From: Candidatus Omnitrophota bacterium
GTDB lineage: Bacteria > Ratteibacteria > UBA8468 > B48-G9 > DTJG01
Assembly: GCA_023484085.1 (NCBI GenBank)
Contig: JAMDAS010000010.1
Coordinates: 1 to 40,738, forward strand
Direction: 5' to 3'
DNA length: 40,738 nt
Shown: positions 1-7,555 of the stretch, piece after piece
How the letters are laid out: the number at the start of each line of letters is the position of its first letter
Numbering within the stretch: the stretch's first letter is position 1
The notes under the pieces: model-generated
Databases searched by the model: none
The model's input: the letters and a program-made list of their open reading frames with translations, nothing else
Told to the model about the DNA's origin: nothing
Made by a program: the position numbers and the translations under genes

Positions 1-131
1 TATTCAGGTTCCGGCTTTTCTTTACCAAATGAAACATAAAGAATATCTTCATTTTCATCAAACCAAATCTTTATCCTATTTTTACCCACAATAATTTTAT
101 TTTTTGCATGTTTTGAAAGGATTATTTTCAT
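1..131 (-). CDS. Small DUF2283-like protein, C-terminus cut by window edge
   Basis: Partial gene running off the left edge; 43 N-terminal residues are visible. They begin MKIILSKHAKNKI, which recalls the start of DUF4258-type proteins, and continue with the pattern IKIWFDENEDILYVSFGK, which matches the core of DUF2283 (a tyrosine/aspartate-rich 'YDxxxDxLYV' motif). The start ATG is at 131. It lies 21 nt after the HIT gene stop on the same strand, so it is probably the last or a late gene of the nusA operon. DUF2283 and DUF4258 proteins often occur next to toxin-antitoxin type partners, but nothing here proves such a role. The function is unknown. Confidence 0.55.
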   Translation of the reverse strand, partial: MKIILSKHAKNKIIVGKNRIKIWFDENEDILYVSFGKEKPEPE

Positions 132-152
132 GCATACTCACTTTGTATCTTT

Positions 153-494
153 TTACCCCGGGGGCCACTTCATAGGCCTTCCGCCGAGCATATGTATGTG
201 CAAATGGTCCACTGACTGGCCTGCATCCCGGTTAGTATTTATAACAATCCTATATCCTGTTTTGTCAATCAAAAGCTGTTTTGCCACATTTGATGCCACA
301 ATTAGCATTTTTCCAAACATCTCTATATCATCCTGCCCTGCAAAAAGAAGACTTTCAATATGTTTTTTCGGTATAACAAGAACATGTATTGGCGCCTGTG
401 GATTAACATCATTAATGACGACCATGTCTTTATCCTCATAAATCTTTCCTGTTTCAATTTCCCCCTGTGCAATCATACAAAAAGGACAACTCAT
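153..494 (-). CDS. HIT family (HINT-like) nucleotide hydrolase
   Basis: A 113-residue histidine-triad protein, the usual length for the HINT branch. The triad H97-L-H99-I-H101 is visible, preceded by the family's S/T-V-x-HLH context and followed by the typical GGRxMxWPPG end. An N-terminal Cys pair (C3, C6) is typical of bacterial members. The family hydrolyses phosphoramidate or anhydride bonds of purine nucleotides such as AMP-lysine and AMP-NH2; the physiological substrate is not settled. Its ATG (494-492) overlaps the infB stop TGA as ATGA, so it is translationally coupled to infB and belongs to the nusA-infB operon. Confidence 0.93.
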   Translation of the reverse strand: MSCPFCMIAQGEIETGKIYEDKDMVVINDVNPQAPIHVLVIPKKHIESLLFAGQDDIEMFGKMLIVASNVAKQLLIDKTGYRIVINTNRDAGQSVDHLHIHMLGGRPMKWPPG

Positions 495-2407
495 TTTTTC
501 TCTCCTGTAATAATAACGTAAGATTGTATAATGTCGCCTTCCATTAAATCATTAAAATTTTCCATGGAAATACCGCATTCTGTATTTATACCTACCTCCT
601 TCACGTTATCCTTGAACCTCTTTAAACTTGAAAGGGCCCCTTCAAAAACAGGCTTGCCATCCCGTAGAACTTTTATCTTTGAATTTCTTACAACTTTCCC
701 TTCCACAACAAGACATCCTGCAACCACCTGGTTTTTACCAACCTTGAACAATTTCTTTACAAGAGCCTGTCCTGAAAGAGATAAAATCTCCTCAGGTTTT
801 AGGGTTCCTTCCATTGCAGCCTTGACGTCCTCAACAAGGTCATAGATAATCTTATAGGTTTTTATTTCTATTCCATATTGTTTTGCGAGCTTTTCAATAT
901 TATTATCGGCTGATACGTTAAATCCAAGAATAATTGCACCACTTGATACAGCAAGAAGAACGTCTGATTCGTTTATTGAACCAAGCCCGGAGTGAACAGT
1001 GACAAGTTTTGCCTTCACTTCATTCTGCATCTGTGATGAAATTTTCTCAAGAGAACCGATTATTGCCTCCTTTGAGCCATTTGAATCCATTTTAAGTATA
1101 ACCTTTACTTCATTAATCCTGCCCTGCATAATCTGTTTTTGTAATTCCTCAAGCGTTAATTTTTTCACTACAAAAGATTTTGATACATTACCTGTTTTTA
1201 AGGCATCTGCCTTCTCTTTTGCCTCAGACTCTGAAGAAACACCAAAAAATTTTTCTCCCGGCGGACAGGTTTCATGGGCTCCAAATACTTCTACGGGAGT
1301 TGATGGACCTGCCTTATCCATTCTATTATTAAATTCATCAAACATTGCCCTGACCTTACCACAGGTACCACCACATACAAAATAATCCCCTATGTTAAGA
1401 GTACCATTCTGGACAATAAGATTAATAACAGCCCCCTTCTGTTTGTGGATATAAGATTCCAGAACTGTCCCTTCAGCAGGCCTGTCTGGATTTGCCTTAA
1501 GCTCCATCATCTCACCCATAAGAAGGATTATCTCCAGGAGTTCTTTTATGTTCTGGCCCGTAAGTCCTGATACATTCACGTAAACGGTCTGCCCACCCCA
1601 TTCTTCAGGAATAAGCCCATATTCAGTGAGCTGTTTTTTTACCATTTCAGGATTTACGTTCGGCTTGTCAATCTTATTTATTGCAACGATAACGGAAACG
1701 TTTGCCACCTTACAATGGTCAATTGCTTCAACAGTCTGCATCTTTACGCCATCATCAGCAGCAACGACAAGAACGACTATGTCCGTAAAGCCTGCTCCTC
1801 TTGCCCTCATCGCTGAAAAGGCTTCATGCCCGGGGGTGTCAATAAAAACTATTGAGCCTGTATTGATATGAACCTTGTAAGCACCTATTTTCTGGGTTAT
1901 CTGACCATATTCCTTCTGGGCAACGTTTGTTTTCCTTATTGTATCAAGAATAGTTGTCTTGCCATGGTCAACGTGCCCCATAACCGTAACTATTGGAGAC
2001 CTCTTTTGAAGTTCAGCGGAAGAATCCACGTATTTTCCTGAATAGTATGTTTCTTTTGTTCTCTGTATTGTATAAGAAAATCCGAGGGATTCACAAAGCA
2101 TCTGGATGTTCTCAAGCCCTATTTTTTCATTCATAGTCGCAGTAATATTGAGCTCTGTAAGTGTTTTTATTAAATCAGAAGCTGAAATTGCCATTTTTGA
2201 GGCAAGTCCGCCTATTGTTTCAGCTCCGGTAATAACGATTTTTTCTTTTCCCCTTTGAATTTTCTTAATGTTGCCTTCAATAAGTTTGAGCTCTTCAGGA
2301 TTTAAACCACTTACAAAAGTTTTCCCGGTAATCCCCAATTGGATGCAAATCTCCATAAGATACTTTGGGGTAACATTTAATTTTTGAGCTTCCTGGTATA
2401 CTCTCAC
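491..2407 (-). CDS. infB: Translation initiation factor IF-2
   Basis: A 638-residue GTPase that delivers initiator fMet-tRNA to the 30S subunit and promotes subunit joining. It carries two short IF2_N modules (about residues 1-50 and 65-115). The GTPase domain follows: G1 GHVDHGKTT at 144-152, G3 DTPGH at 190-194 and G4 NKID at 244-247. Domains II, III and the tRNA-binding C2 domain follow to the end. It is shorter than the roughly 890 residues of E. coli because the long charged N-terminal linker is missing, as in other compact IF-2s. The start is GTG at 2407-2405, overlapping the nusA stop as GTGA. Gene order nusA-infB is conserved in bacteria, but rbfA and truB do not follow here. Confidence 0.97.
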   Translation of the reverse strand: MRVYQEAQKLNVTPKYLMEICIQLGITGKTFVSGLNPEELKLIEGNIKKIQRGKEKIVITGAETIGGLASKMAISASDLIKTLTELNITATMNEKIGLENIQMLCESLGFSYTIQRTKETYYSGKYVDSSAELQKRSPIVTVMGHVDHGKTTILDTIRKTNVAQKEYGQITQKIGAYKVHINTGSIVFIDTPGHEAFSAMRARGAGFTDIVVLVVAADDGVKMQTVEAIDHCKVANVSVIVAINKIDKPNVNPEMVKKQLTEYGLIPEEWGGQTVYVNVSGLTGQNIKELLEIILLMGEMMELKANPDRPAEGTVLESYIHKQKGAVINLIVQNGTLNIGDYFVCGGTCGKVRAMFDEFNNRMDKAGPSTPVEVFGAHETCPPGEKFFGVSSESEAKEKADALKTGNVSKSFVVKKLTLEELQKQIMQGRINEVKVILKMDSNGSKEAIIGSLEKISSQMQNEVKAKLVTVHSGLGSINESDVLLAVSSGAIILGFNVSADNNIEKLAKQYGIEIKTYKIIYDLVEDVKAAMEGTLKPEEILSLSGQALVKKLFKVGKNQVVAGCLVVEGKVVRNSKIKVLRDGKPVFEGALSSLKRFKDNVKEVGINTECGISMENFNDLMEGDIIQSYVIITGEKK

Positions 2408-3546
2408 TGAATTTTCTCCGTATTATTATGCGCCCTGGCTTTTTCAATAAGTTCATTTACCATCTCTTCAGAAAGGCCTGTGAGCTTTTTTATGTTTTCC
2501 GGGTCTGCTTCTGAGATGATTTTAATTGTTTCAATGCCGTTTTTTACCAAAATATCCGCAACTTCATCACTGATACCAAGATTTAAAATTGCAGATTTTT
2601 CAGGCTCTTCCATGCGATTTACAATTATGTTCCATCCTGTTAATTTACATGCAAGCCGGACATTCTGTCCTTTTTTCCCGATGGCAAGGTAGATTTGTTT
2701 CTTTGAAACCCAACAGCTTGCTTCATTCTTCTTTTCATCAAAAACTATTTTTTCACATTTAGCAGGAGCAAGAGCGCTGGCAGTAAAATCAACAGGGTCA
2801 GGATACCATTTAATAACCTCAATTTTTTCCCCGCCAAGTTCCCGGACAATACTTTTAATTCTGCTTGCTTTTTCACCTATGCACGTTCCAACAGAATCTA
2901 TATTTGGGTCCTGGGAATAAACGGCAATCTTTGAAAGGTCTCCGGGAAATCTTGCCAGAGATTTAATCTCTACGGTGCCATCCTTTATTTCCGGTATCTC
3001 TTCCATTAACATCTTTTTCAAAAAACCTCCCACCACTCTTGACAAAACAATTGGATAAGAGCCGTGTGAAGGTTTTTTTACTTCAATAATATATACCTTT
3101 ACAGGACTGCCAACATGAAAATGGTCATTGGAAAGCATATGCTTCTGGGGTAAAATCCCCATAGCCTTGCCAATTGAAACTATTGCATTCCCATTTTCAA
3201 AAAACTCTATCCTTCCAGAGACAATTTCATTTTCAAGGTCCTTGAATTCATGATATATGGCATTATTCTCCGCTTCCCTGATTTTCTGTATAAGTATCTG
3301 CTTGACGCTCTGGGCAGCGATTCTCTCCCATGGAAAAGAAGGGGGAATAACTTTTTCCTCTTTCTCATCAATAAAATAGAATTCAGCGGTTTCAGGGTCT
3401 ATTTTAACCTGTACTTCAGGGGCAAGGTGCGCCTTTTTCCTGTAAACAGTCTGCAAACCTTTTTCAAGGGAGGAAATAAGAAATTTCCTGTCAACCCCTT
3501 TTTCTTTTTCCCAGTAATCAAGTAAAACAAGTAATTCTTTTTTCAT
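2404..3546 (-). CDS. nusA: Transcription termination/antitermination protein NusA
   Basis: A 380-residue RNA polymerase-binding factor that modulates pausing, Rho-dependent termination and antitermination. Visible order: N-terminal RNAP-binding domain (about 1-120), S1 domain (about 125-190, containing GRIEFFENGNAIVSIG), and two KH domains (about 200-330, including EKASRIKSIVRELGGEKIEV and AIGKKGQNVRLA). A C-terminal helix-hairpin-helix segment (about 335-375) includes LTGLSEEMVNELIEKA. The usual upstream neighbour rimP is absent; prepilin genes lie there instead. No Shine-Dalgarno sequence precedes the ATG at 3546, and a promoter ends 9 nt before it, so the mRNA may be nearly leaderless. Confidence 0.97.
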   Translation of the reverse strand: MKKELLVLLDYWEKEKGVDRKFLISSLEKGLQTVYRKKAHLAPEVQVKIDPETAEFYFIDEKEEKVIPPSFPWERIAAQSVKQILIQKIREAENNAIYHEFKDLENEIVSGRIEFFENGNAIVSIGKAMGILPQKHMLSNDHFHVGSPVKVYIIEVKKPSHGSYPIVLSRVVGGFLKKMLMEEIPEIKDGTVEIKSLARFPGDLSKIAVYSQDPNIDSVGTCIGEKASRIKSIVRELGGEKIEVIKWYPDPVDFTASALAPAKCEKIVFDEKKNEASCWVSKKQIYLAIGKKGQNVRLACKLTGWNIIVNRMEEPEKSAILNLGISDEVADILVKNGIETIKIISEADPENIKKLTGLSEEMVNELIEKARAHNNTEKIQ

Positions 3547-3555
3547 AATTTTTTT

Positions 3556-3583
3556 ATTTTAACATTTTTTCTTTAATTCTCAA
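3556..3583 (-). promoter_or_regulatory. Probable nusA operon promoter
   Basis: On the minus strand, TTGAGA (3583-3578) is separated by 16 nt from TAAAAT (3561-3556). Only 9 nt separate the -10 box from the nusA ATG at 3546, which would put the transcript start within about 2 nt of the start codon. There is no GGAG-like site in those 9 nt (A-rich). The hexamers are good but the region is A/T-rich, so a chance match is possible. Confidence 0.45.
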
Positions 3584-3613
3584 AATTGCAATGGAAGAAG
3601 AAATATAGATTGG

Positions 3614-4267
3614 CTAAAAGGAGGGTTTGTTTTTTATGCGGACAGAGGTTTCATAATTTTGGGGAAGCATTTTTGACAATGCCGGGTCATTGGACCCTGC
3701 TCTAAGAATAATCTGGACATAGGTGGCTGTATCGTAAGGTGCACTATCTGAAAGAACTAACCCATTTAAAAGGTTATTATAACAATTATAATACTGGAAA
3801 CCGCTTCCTGGCTGTAGAATTATTTTCTTGTTAAAATCAAGAGATGTCCAATTACTTCCATTAGTAGATTGCCATAATGTTGTATCTGTTCCTGTGCCTG
3901 TATAAAGAGTAGGAAAAGGCGGAGGCGGTTGTCCAGAATTTAATCCTGGCGCAATTGCATAATAGTAAGATTGTGCTGGGGAAGAAGGAGTACTATATAC
4001 TAAATAATATGGGCTGAGACTTGGGCTGGGACTAGGTATATAAGAAAATGAATTAGCATTAGACAAGCCTTGTATATTAAGTGAATTATTCCCATAAATT
4101 ATCTCATTAAGCATTCCATCCACAACATTTGAAACACTACTTTCATACCTGATTATCTGATTCATTTTTTCAGCTTTGACAAACATTAATGTTGCAAGAG
4201 ATATCACAATAACAAGAATAGCCGCTGCAATCAAAACCTCTATCAAAGTATATCCTTTTCTATCCAT
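3614..4267 (-). CDS. Type IV prepilin-like protein (GspJ/minor pilin-like)
   Basis: A 217-residue protein with a class III (prepilin) signal: a short basic leader MDRKG followed by YTLIEVLIAAAILVIVIS, so cleavage by prepilin peptidase is expected after G5, leaving methylated Tyr/Phe-type residue 1 and Glu at mature position 5. The hydrophobic N-helix then anchors it in the inner membrane. The rest is Ser/Pro/Gly/Tyr-rich, with a proline-rich stretch in mid-protein. Its ATG shares one base with the stop of the upstream prepilin gene (TAATG), so the two are coupled. It is probably a minor pilin or pseudopilin; the specific subtype cannot be assigned. Confidence 0.85.
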   Translation of the reverse strand: MDRKGYTLIEVLIAAAILVIVISLATLMFVKAEKMNQIIRYESSVSNVVDGMLNEIIYGNNSLNIQGLSNANSFSYIPSPSPSLSPYYLVYSTPSSPAQSYYYAIAPGLNSGQPPPPFPTLYTGTGTDTTLWQSTNGSNWTSLDFNKKIILQPGSGFQYYNCYNNLLNGLVLSDSAPYDTATYVQIILRAGSNDPALSKMLPQNYETSVRIKNKPSF

Positions 4268-4815
4268 TAAAATGTACCATTCCTTGACATATATGTCCTG
4301 TCTTGTGAAATTATATTATCCCCTTGATTCTGGATTACATATACAATAACCTCTAACTCCATAGCAGAATTTTCATAAGTAGAAATACTAGTAATAGGTG
4401 GAGGTTGAATTGGGTTCCCAGATGAATCATAGGCAATAATATATCTTACGACGGTCCAATCATCAAAAAAATTGGGAGGAGTCATATTTCTTCCGCTGGC
4501 TAATATTGCAGAAGCAGAATATACTGGCGGAGAATATACAAATTCATAATCTTTGATGGAAGGATTGGTGGAAGGAGCGGGTTGAAAATGTTGTAATTCA
4601 TAGGCCAACCTATCATAATACACTGGTGGTAAATCCATATTCCTTGCATCCTGTATTGCATACTGTGTAAGGGCTGTTGAAACCATAATCCCATTGGCTT
4701 TCTTCATAATAACAAGATTATGGCCAATAAGGATAAGCCCTCCCCCCAAAACAACAGCAAGAAGCGTAATCGCCAATATTACCTCAAGAAAAGTCAACCC
4801 CTTATTATTTTTCAT
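4267..4815 (-). CDS. Type IV prepilin-like protein (PilV/GspI-like)
   Basis: 182 residues with a prepilin leader MKNNKG, a cleavage site before LTFLEVILAITLLAVVLGGG, and Glu at mature position 5. A hydrophobic helix continues to about residue 31. The remaining soluble domain has no recognised enzyme motif. It lies 4 nt after the stop of the PilX-like gene and overlaps the next prepilin by one base, so all three form one operon. The pattern PilX-like, PilV/GspI-like, GspJ-like is typical of minor pilin clusters that prime fibre assembly, but no assembly ATPase, secretin or prepilin peptidase gene is in the window. Confidence 0.85.
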   Translation of the reverse strand: MKNNKGLTFLEVILAITLLAVVLGGGLILIGHNLVIMKKANGIMVSTALTQYAIQDARNMDLPPVYYDRLAYELQHFQPAPSTNPSIKDYEFVYSPPVYSASAILASGRNMTPPNFFDDWTVVRYIIAYDSSGNPIQPPPITSISTYENSAMELEVIVYVIQNQGDNIISQDRTYMSRNGTF

Positions 4816-4819
4816 TTTT

Positions 4820-6628
4820 TTACCATGTTATTTTCCAGTTTTCAGGCACAAACACCCGTGTTCCGCCACTGAATCCCTGATACACAAAATTGTTCTCCAT
4901 TTTATAAGAATTAGGATCCCAAGTAAGAGTCCCCCCATTTAAATTAACCGTCCCACTTGTTACAAGAGAACCGGTAACAACAGTCCCACTATTTAATGTT
5001 ATATTAGTTCCAGTGTTACCATAAGCATAAATAAGACGGCCTGTGGGACTTCCATTTTGCAACCCTAAAATAGATGAACCTATTGTAATTCCTGCTGTAC
5101 CTGTACCCCCACCAGTAGTATATGCAATAATTGCTGATTGCCCTGAATTATTATAAGTTAGCGTTAAAGGAGAAGGAGTCAAAACATTCACACCGACATT
5201 ACCTCCTGAACTTGAATATGCCATAATTGCCGAAATTTGATTTTGCCCAAGAGTTATAGCCGGCGTAGAATTTAAAATAACTGTATCTGAAGTAGTTGAC
5301 CCACTGATATTATTTATTAAAATTGCTGAAGGTATGGTACTTGTTGAAGGATTTATACTTCCTGAACCTTGGATCCCTATGCTATTATTTGATATTAAAG
5401 CCCCTTTTAAAGTACCATTTATTACAATATTCGGGGTATTTGGAGAAGCGACTAGAATATCACCAATTATTATAATATCAGAATTTATAGTAAGGCTTCC
5501 ATTAGGAGGTGGCGTTTCATTTATAGCAGGTTCTAAAACAATACTATCTCCCATGTTAACAGGAGATGAAATAGTTATATTTCCATCTGCAATAAAATAA
5601 GAAAGCCCCGATGTAAAATTTCCATTTATAATCGCATTTCCTTGTGTTGGAGAGCCAGAAGATTCTACATAAATTTTAGTATTAGTATGACTATATGTCG
5701 TAAAAGTCCAGGAATACGTTGTATCTGAATAAGTAACTCCTGAAGGTAACCCTGATACCCATGCACCACTTGTGCTATACCATGTGCTACTACCAGATGC
5801 GTAAAAACAATCCCACCCGGATAGAGGAGATGGTGTAGGAGGGGAACCTGAAGAACGAGGAGGAGGAGCTAAATATCCTGGTAAAGATGGAATTGATGAT
5901 GCGGAAAGAGCTGGAGCGGAAATACCTGTTTCTGTGAGGGTTGCATTATTTGATTTTAAAATAGAGGTATCAGAAGTAGTGCTACACACTGTATTTCCTA
6001 TTACTGTCCCTGCTCCGATTACGCTATTGGCATAGATTACATGTTTATTAAAAGCTTCTGGAATGCCTTTTGTGTCTGTGCTAGTACTGGCATTAAGAGC
6101 TAAAGTAAGGTTACCGGTTGGCGGAGGACCCGGGAAATAATTACTGATTGTTCTTATGTTTGTAGAAATTGTTACTGTTGTGCCTTTATATGTGCCAACA
6201 GAAACGAGACTATCAAAAGATGTATTGTCATTATATACATACAGAGATACATTAGCTACATCAGCGGAAGTCGCGTCCGGAATATCAAGGAGTGCGGCAG
6301 GTATTGTGTAAGTTTCTGTAGTATCTGTATCTGCATTGTCAGAAATAGCCAAACAGGAACCAGATTTACCACTTGCAGGATTTAAACTGATTTCTGTTCC
6401 TGAACAAAATCCATAAAAATTGGTTGAATCATGGTATCTATAATTTAGTTTGTATAAAGCGTCCTGGATACCTGTTTCTGCAAGTTCCTGGGCAATAAGT
6501 TTACTATGGGAGTATGTTGCTCTTTTGTATGAAACTGTTGCCACAATAACAACCGCAAAAGTAATGGCAACAAATACCGCAATAAAAACAAGAACCGTAA
6601 TTAATGCCTGTCCTCTTTCTTTTCTCAA
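4820..6628 (-). CDS. PilX-like pilus/secretion surface protein, Ser/Thr/Gly-rich
   Basis: A protein of about 602 residues: a short basic N-terminus (RKERG) followed by a hydrophobic helix (QALITVLVFIAVFVAITFAVVIVATV), as in PilX_N proteins. A sequence AQELAETGIQDALYKLNY typical of that family follows at about residues 45-62. From about 200 onward it is low-complexity S/T/G/N-rich with regularly spaced I-x-I-N-G patterns, suggesting a beta-helix or beta-solenoid passenger. Start choice: a GTG at 6637 is possible, but that GTG is itself part of a near-perfect ribosome site (GGGGTGAT) placed 4 nt before an in-frame TTG at 6628-6626, so TTG is preferred. It is the first gene of the three-gene pilin operon. 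The ligand or function is unknown. Confidence 0.78.
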   Translation of the reverse strand: MRKERGQALITVLVFIAVFVAITFAVVIVATVSYKRATYSHSKLIAQELAETGIQDALYKLNYRYHDSTNFYGFCSGTEISLNPASGKSGSCLAISDNADTDTTETYTIPAALLDIPDATSADVANVSLYVYNDNTSFDSLVSVGTYKGTTVTISTNIRTISNYFPGPPPTGNLTLALNASTSTDTKGIPEAFNKHVIYANSVIGAGTVIGNTVCSTTSDTSILKSNNATLTETGISAPALSASSIPSLPGYLAPPPRSSGSPPTPSPLSGWDCFYASGSSTWYSTSGAWVSGLPSGVTYSDTTYSWTFTTYSHTNTKIYVESSGSPTQGNAIINGNFTSGLSYFIADGNITISSPVNMGDSIVLEPAINETPPPNGSLTINSDIIIIGDILVASPNTPNIVINGTLKGALISNNSIGIQGSGSINPSTSTIPSAILINNISGSTTSDTVILNSTPAITLGQNQISAIMAYSSSGGNVGVNVLTPSPLTLTYNNSGQSAIIAYTTGGGTGTAGITIGSSILGLQNGSPTGRLIYAYGNTGTNITLNSGTVVTGSLVTSGTVNLNGGTLTWDPNSYKMENNFVYQGFSGGTRVFVPENWKITW

Positions 6629-6652
6629 TTTTATCACCCCTAAGTTATTATA
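6629..6652 (-). promoter_or_regulatory. Pilin operon -10 box and strong ribosome binding site
   Basis: On the minus strand, a consensus TATAAT (6652-6647) is followed closely by TTAGGGGTGAT, a very good complement to the 16S rRNA 3' end, then AAAA and TTG. The -35 position holds only a weak TTTCAA with a 17-nt spacer. The ribosome site decides the start codon of the PilX-like gene. The predicted 5' leader is only about 12 nt. Confidence 0.55.
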
Positions 6653-6756
6653 CTCCCAATTCCTATCTTTTGAAACAAATCAAAGAGTTTATTATTACAT
6701 AATATCTCCAACCCACATAATAAATATACATGATTATTTCATACATGTCAATAGAT

Positions 6757-6785
6757 TTGACAAGGGTTATTATATGTTTTAAAAT
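6757..6785 (+). promoter_or_regulatory. Promoter of the toxin-antitoxin operon
   Basis: TTGACA (6757-6762), a 17-nt spacer and TAAAAT (6780-6785): near-consensus sigma-70 promoter. The transcript start is expected near 6792, inside the palindrome that follows. It rules out the longer reading frame that would start at 6730. Confidence 0.8.
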
Positions 6786-6802
6786 GTTACTCAAAAGTAA
6801 CA
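6785..6802 (+). promoter_or_regulatory. Palindromic operator of the toxin-antitoxin operon
   Basis: Perfect inverted repeat TGTTACT-CAAA-AGTAACA (7-bp arms, 4-bp spacer), overlapping the last base of the -10 box and covering the predicted transcript start. Phd/YefM antitoxins repress their own operons by binding such palindromes, so this is the likely autoregulatory site. That role is inferred from position and family. Confidence 0.75.
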
Positions 6803-6816
6803 CATTGGAGGAAATA

Positions 6817-7068
6817 ATGATTTTTGCAAATATAAGAGAATTAAAATTAGAAACCGGAAAAATTTTGGAACTTAGTAGAAAAAATGGACCAGTAATGGTA
6901 ACTAAACGTGGACAACCGGTGGCTATTATCAGGGGAATTAAAAAAGGAAGCCAATCCGTATTTACCTATAGTGAAGTTTTGAATAACATACGACAGGCGG
7001 CTGAAAAATCCGGTTATAGATTGAAAGATGTAAACCGTCTTATCAATGAAGTAAGAAAAAATATCTGA
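6817..7068 (+). CDS. Phd/YefM-family antitoxin
   Basis: 83 residues. The N-terminal half MIFANIRELKLETGKILELSRKNGPVMVTKRGQPVAII is the classic Phd/YefM DNA-binding fold (a 'prevent-host-death' domain that sets up autorepression). The C-terminal tail (YSEVLNNIRQAAEKSGYRLKDVNRLINEVRKNI) would wrap the toxin. The start ATG at 6817 is chosen because GGAGG lies 5 nt upstream and because the promoter lies downstream of the longer frame's start. The stop shares one base with the toxin ATG (TGATG). It probably neutralises the PIN toxin encoded next and represses the operon at the palindrome upstream. Confidence 0.88.
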   Translation: MIFANIRELKLETGKILELSRKNGPVMVTKRGQPVAIIRGIKKGSQSVFTYSEVLNNIRQAAEKSGYRLKDVNRLINEVRKNI

Positions 7069-7496
7069 TGAAAAACCTTGGATATAAAATCGTCCTTGAT
7101 ACAAATATAATAATTTCCTCTCTTTGGGGTGAGCCTCCACGCAAAATTATTGATATCTGGCAGAATGGAGAAATTCAGGTAATTATCAGTCAGGAAATTT
7201 TAGCTGAGTATCTTGAAGTATTAGGTCGATTTAATCTTTCCCCGGAAACTCAGGAGGATTTTTTACTACTTTTTGTTGAATCCCCCAAAACTATTTTTGT
7301 AAAACCTGCGGATACACCACTTGTAATCAAGGAAGACACTGCAGATAATAAATTTTTAGCTTGCTCTCTGAAAGGGAAAACCGATTATATTGTAAGTGGA
7401 GACCATCATTTGCTACAACTTTCTTATTATAAAATGGTTCCTATTATTACACCGAAAAAATTTCTGAACAGATTGAACAAGTCATCGGAAATTTGA
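7068..7496 (+). CDS. PIN-domain toxin (putative VapC-like RNase, COG1569 type)
   Basis: A 142-residue PIN nuclease. The acidic catalytic set is visible: D11 in LDTNIIIS, E43/E47 in SQEILAEYL, D90 and D93 in KEDTADN, and D112 in SGDHHLL; these bind Mg/Mn in the family. Such proteins are usually site-specific ribonucleases that arrest growth when the antitoxin is lost. Being translationally coupled to a Phd/YefM antitoxin supports a type II toxin-antitoxin module. The stop codon overlaps the -35 box of the following ATPase gene. All key acidic residues are present, so the gene looks functional. The RNA target is unknown. Confidence 0.88.
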   Translation: MKNLGYKIVLDTNIIISSLWGEPPRKIIDIWQNGEIQVIISQEILAEYLEVLGRFNLSPETQEDFLLLFVESPKTIFVKPADTPLVIKEDTADNKFLACSLKGKTDYIVSGDHHLLQLSYYKMVPIITPKKFLNRLNKSSEI

Positions 7497-7540
7497 CAGG
7501 GAATAAACAATCTGATATTATTTTTGGAATTGATAATTCC
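7493..7540 (+). promoter_or_regulatory. Promoter and palindrome upstream of the AAA/DUF4143 ATPase
   Basis: TTGACA (7493-7498), a 17-nt spacer and TATTAT (7516-7521) form a near-perfect promoter that begins inside the toxin stop codon. Immediately downstream, over the expected start site (about 7528), lies a perfect inverted repeat GGAATT-GAT-AATTCC (7526-7540). The layout mirrors the promoter/operator of the toxin-antitoxin operon just upstream, but the palindrome sequence is different, so a different repressor is expected. Confidence 0.7.
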
Positions 7541-7555
7541 ATTTTTGGACTTAAT

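Noticed and set aside
6730-6816. N-terminal extension of the antitoxin
   Set aside because: It contains the operon promoter and operator palindrome; GGAGG precedes ATG 6817.
7493-7555. TTG start of the AAA ATPase overlapping the toxin stop
   Set aside because: The TTG is part of a consensus -35 box, and its -10 box and a palindrome follow, so it would be untranscribed leader or upstream DNA.
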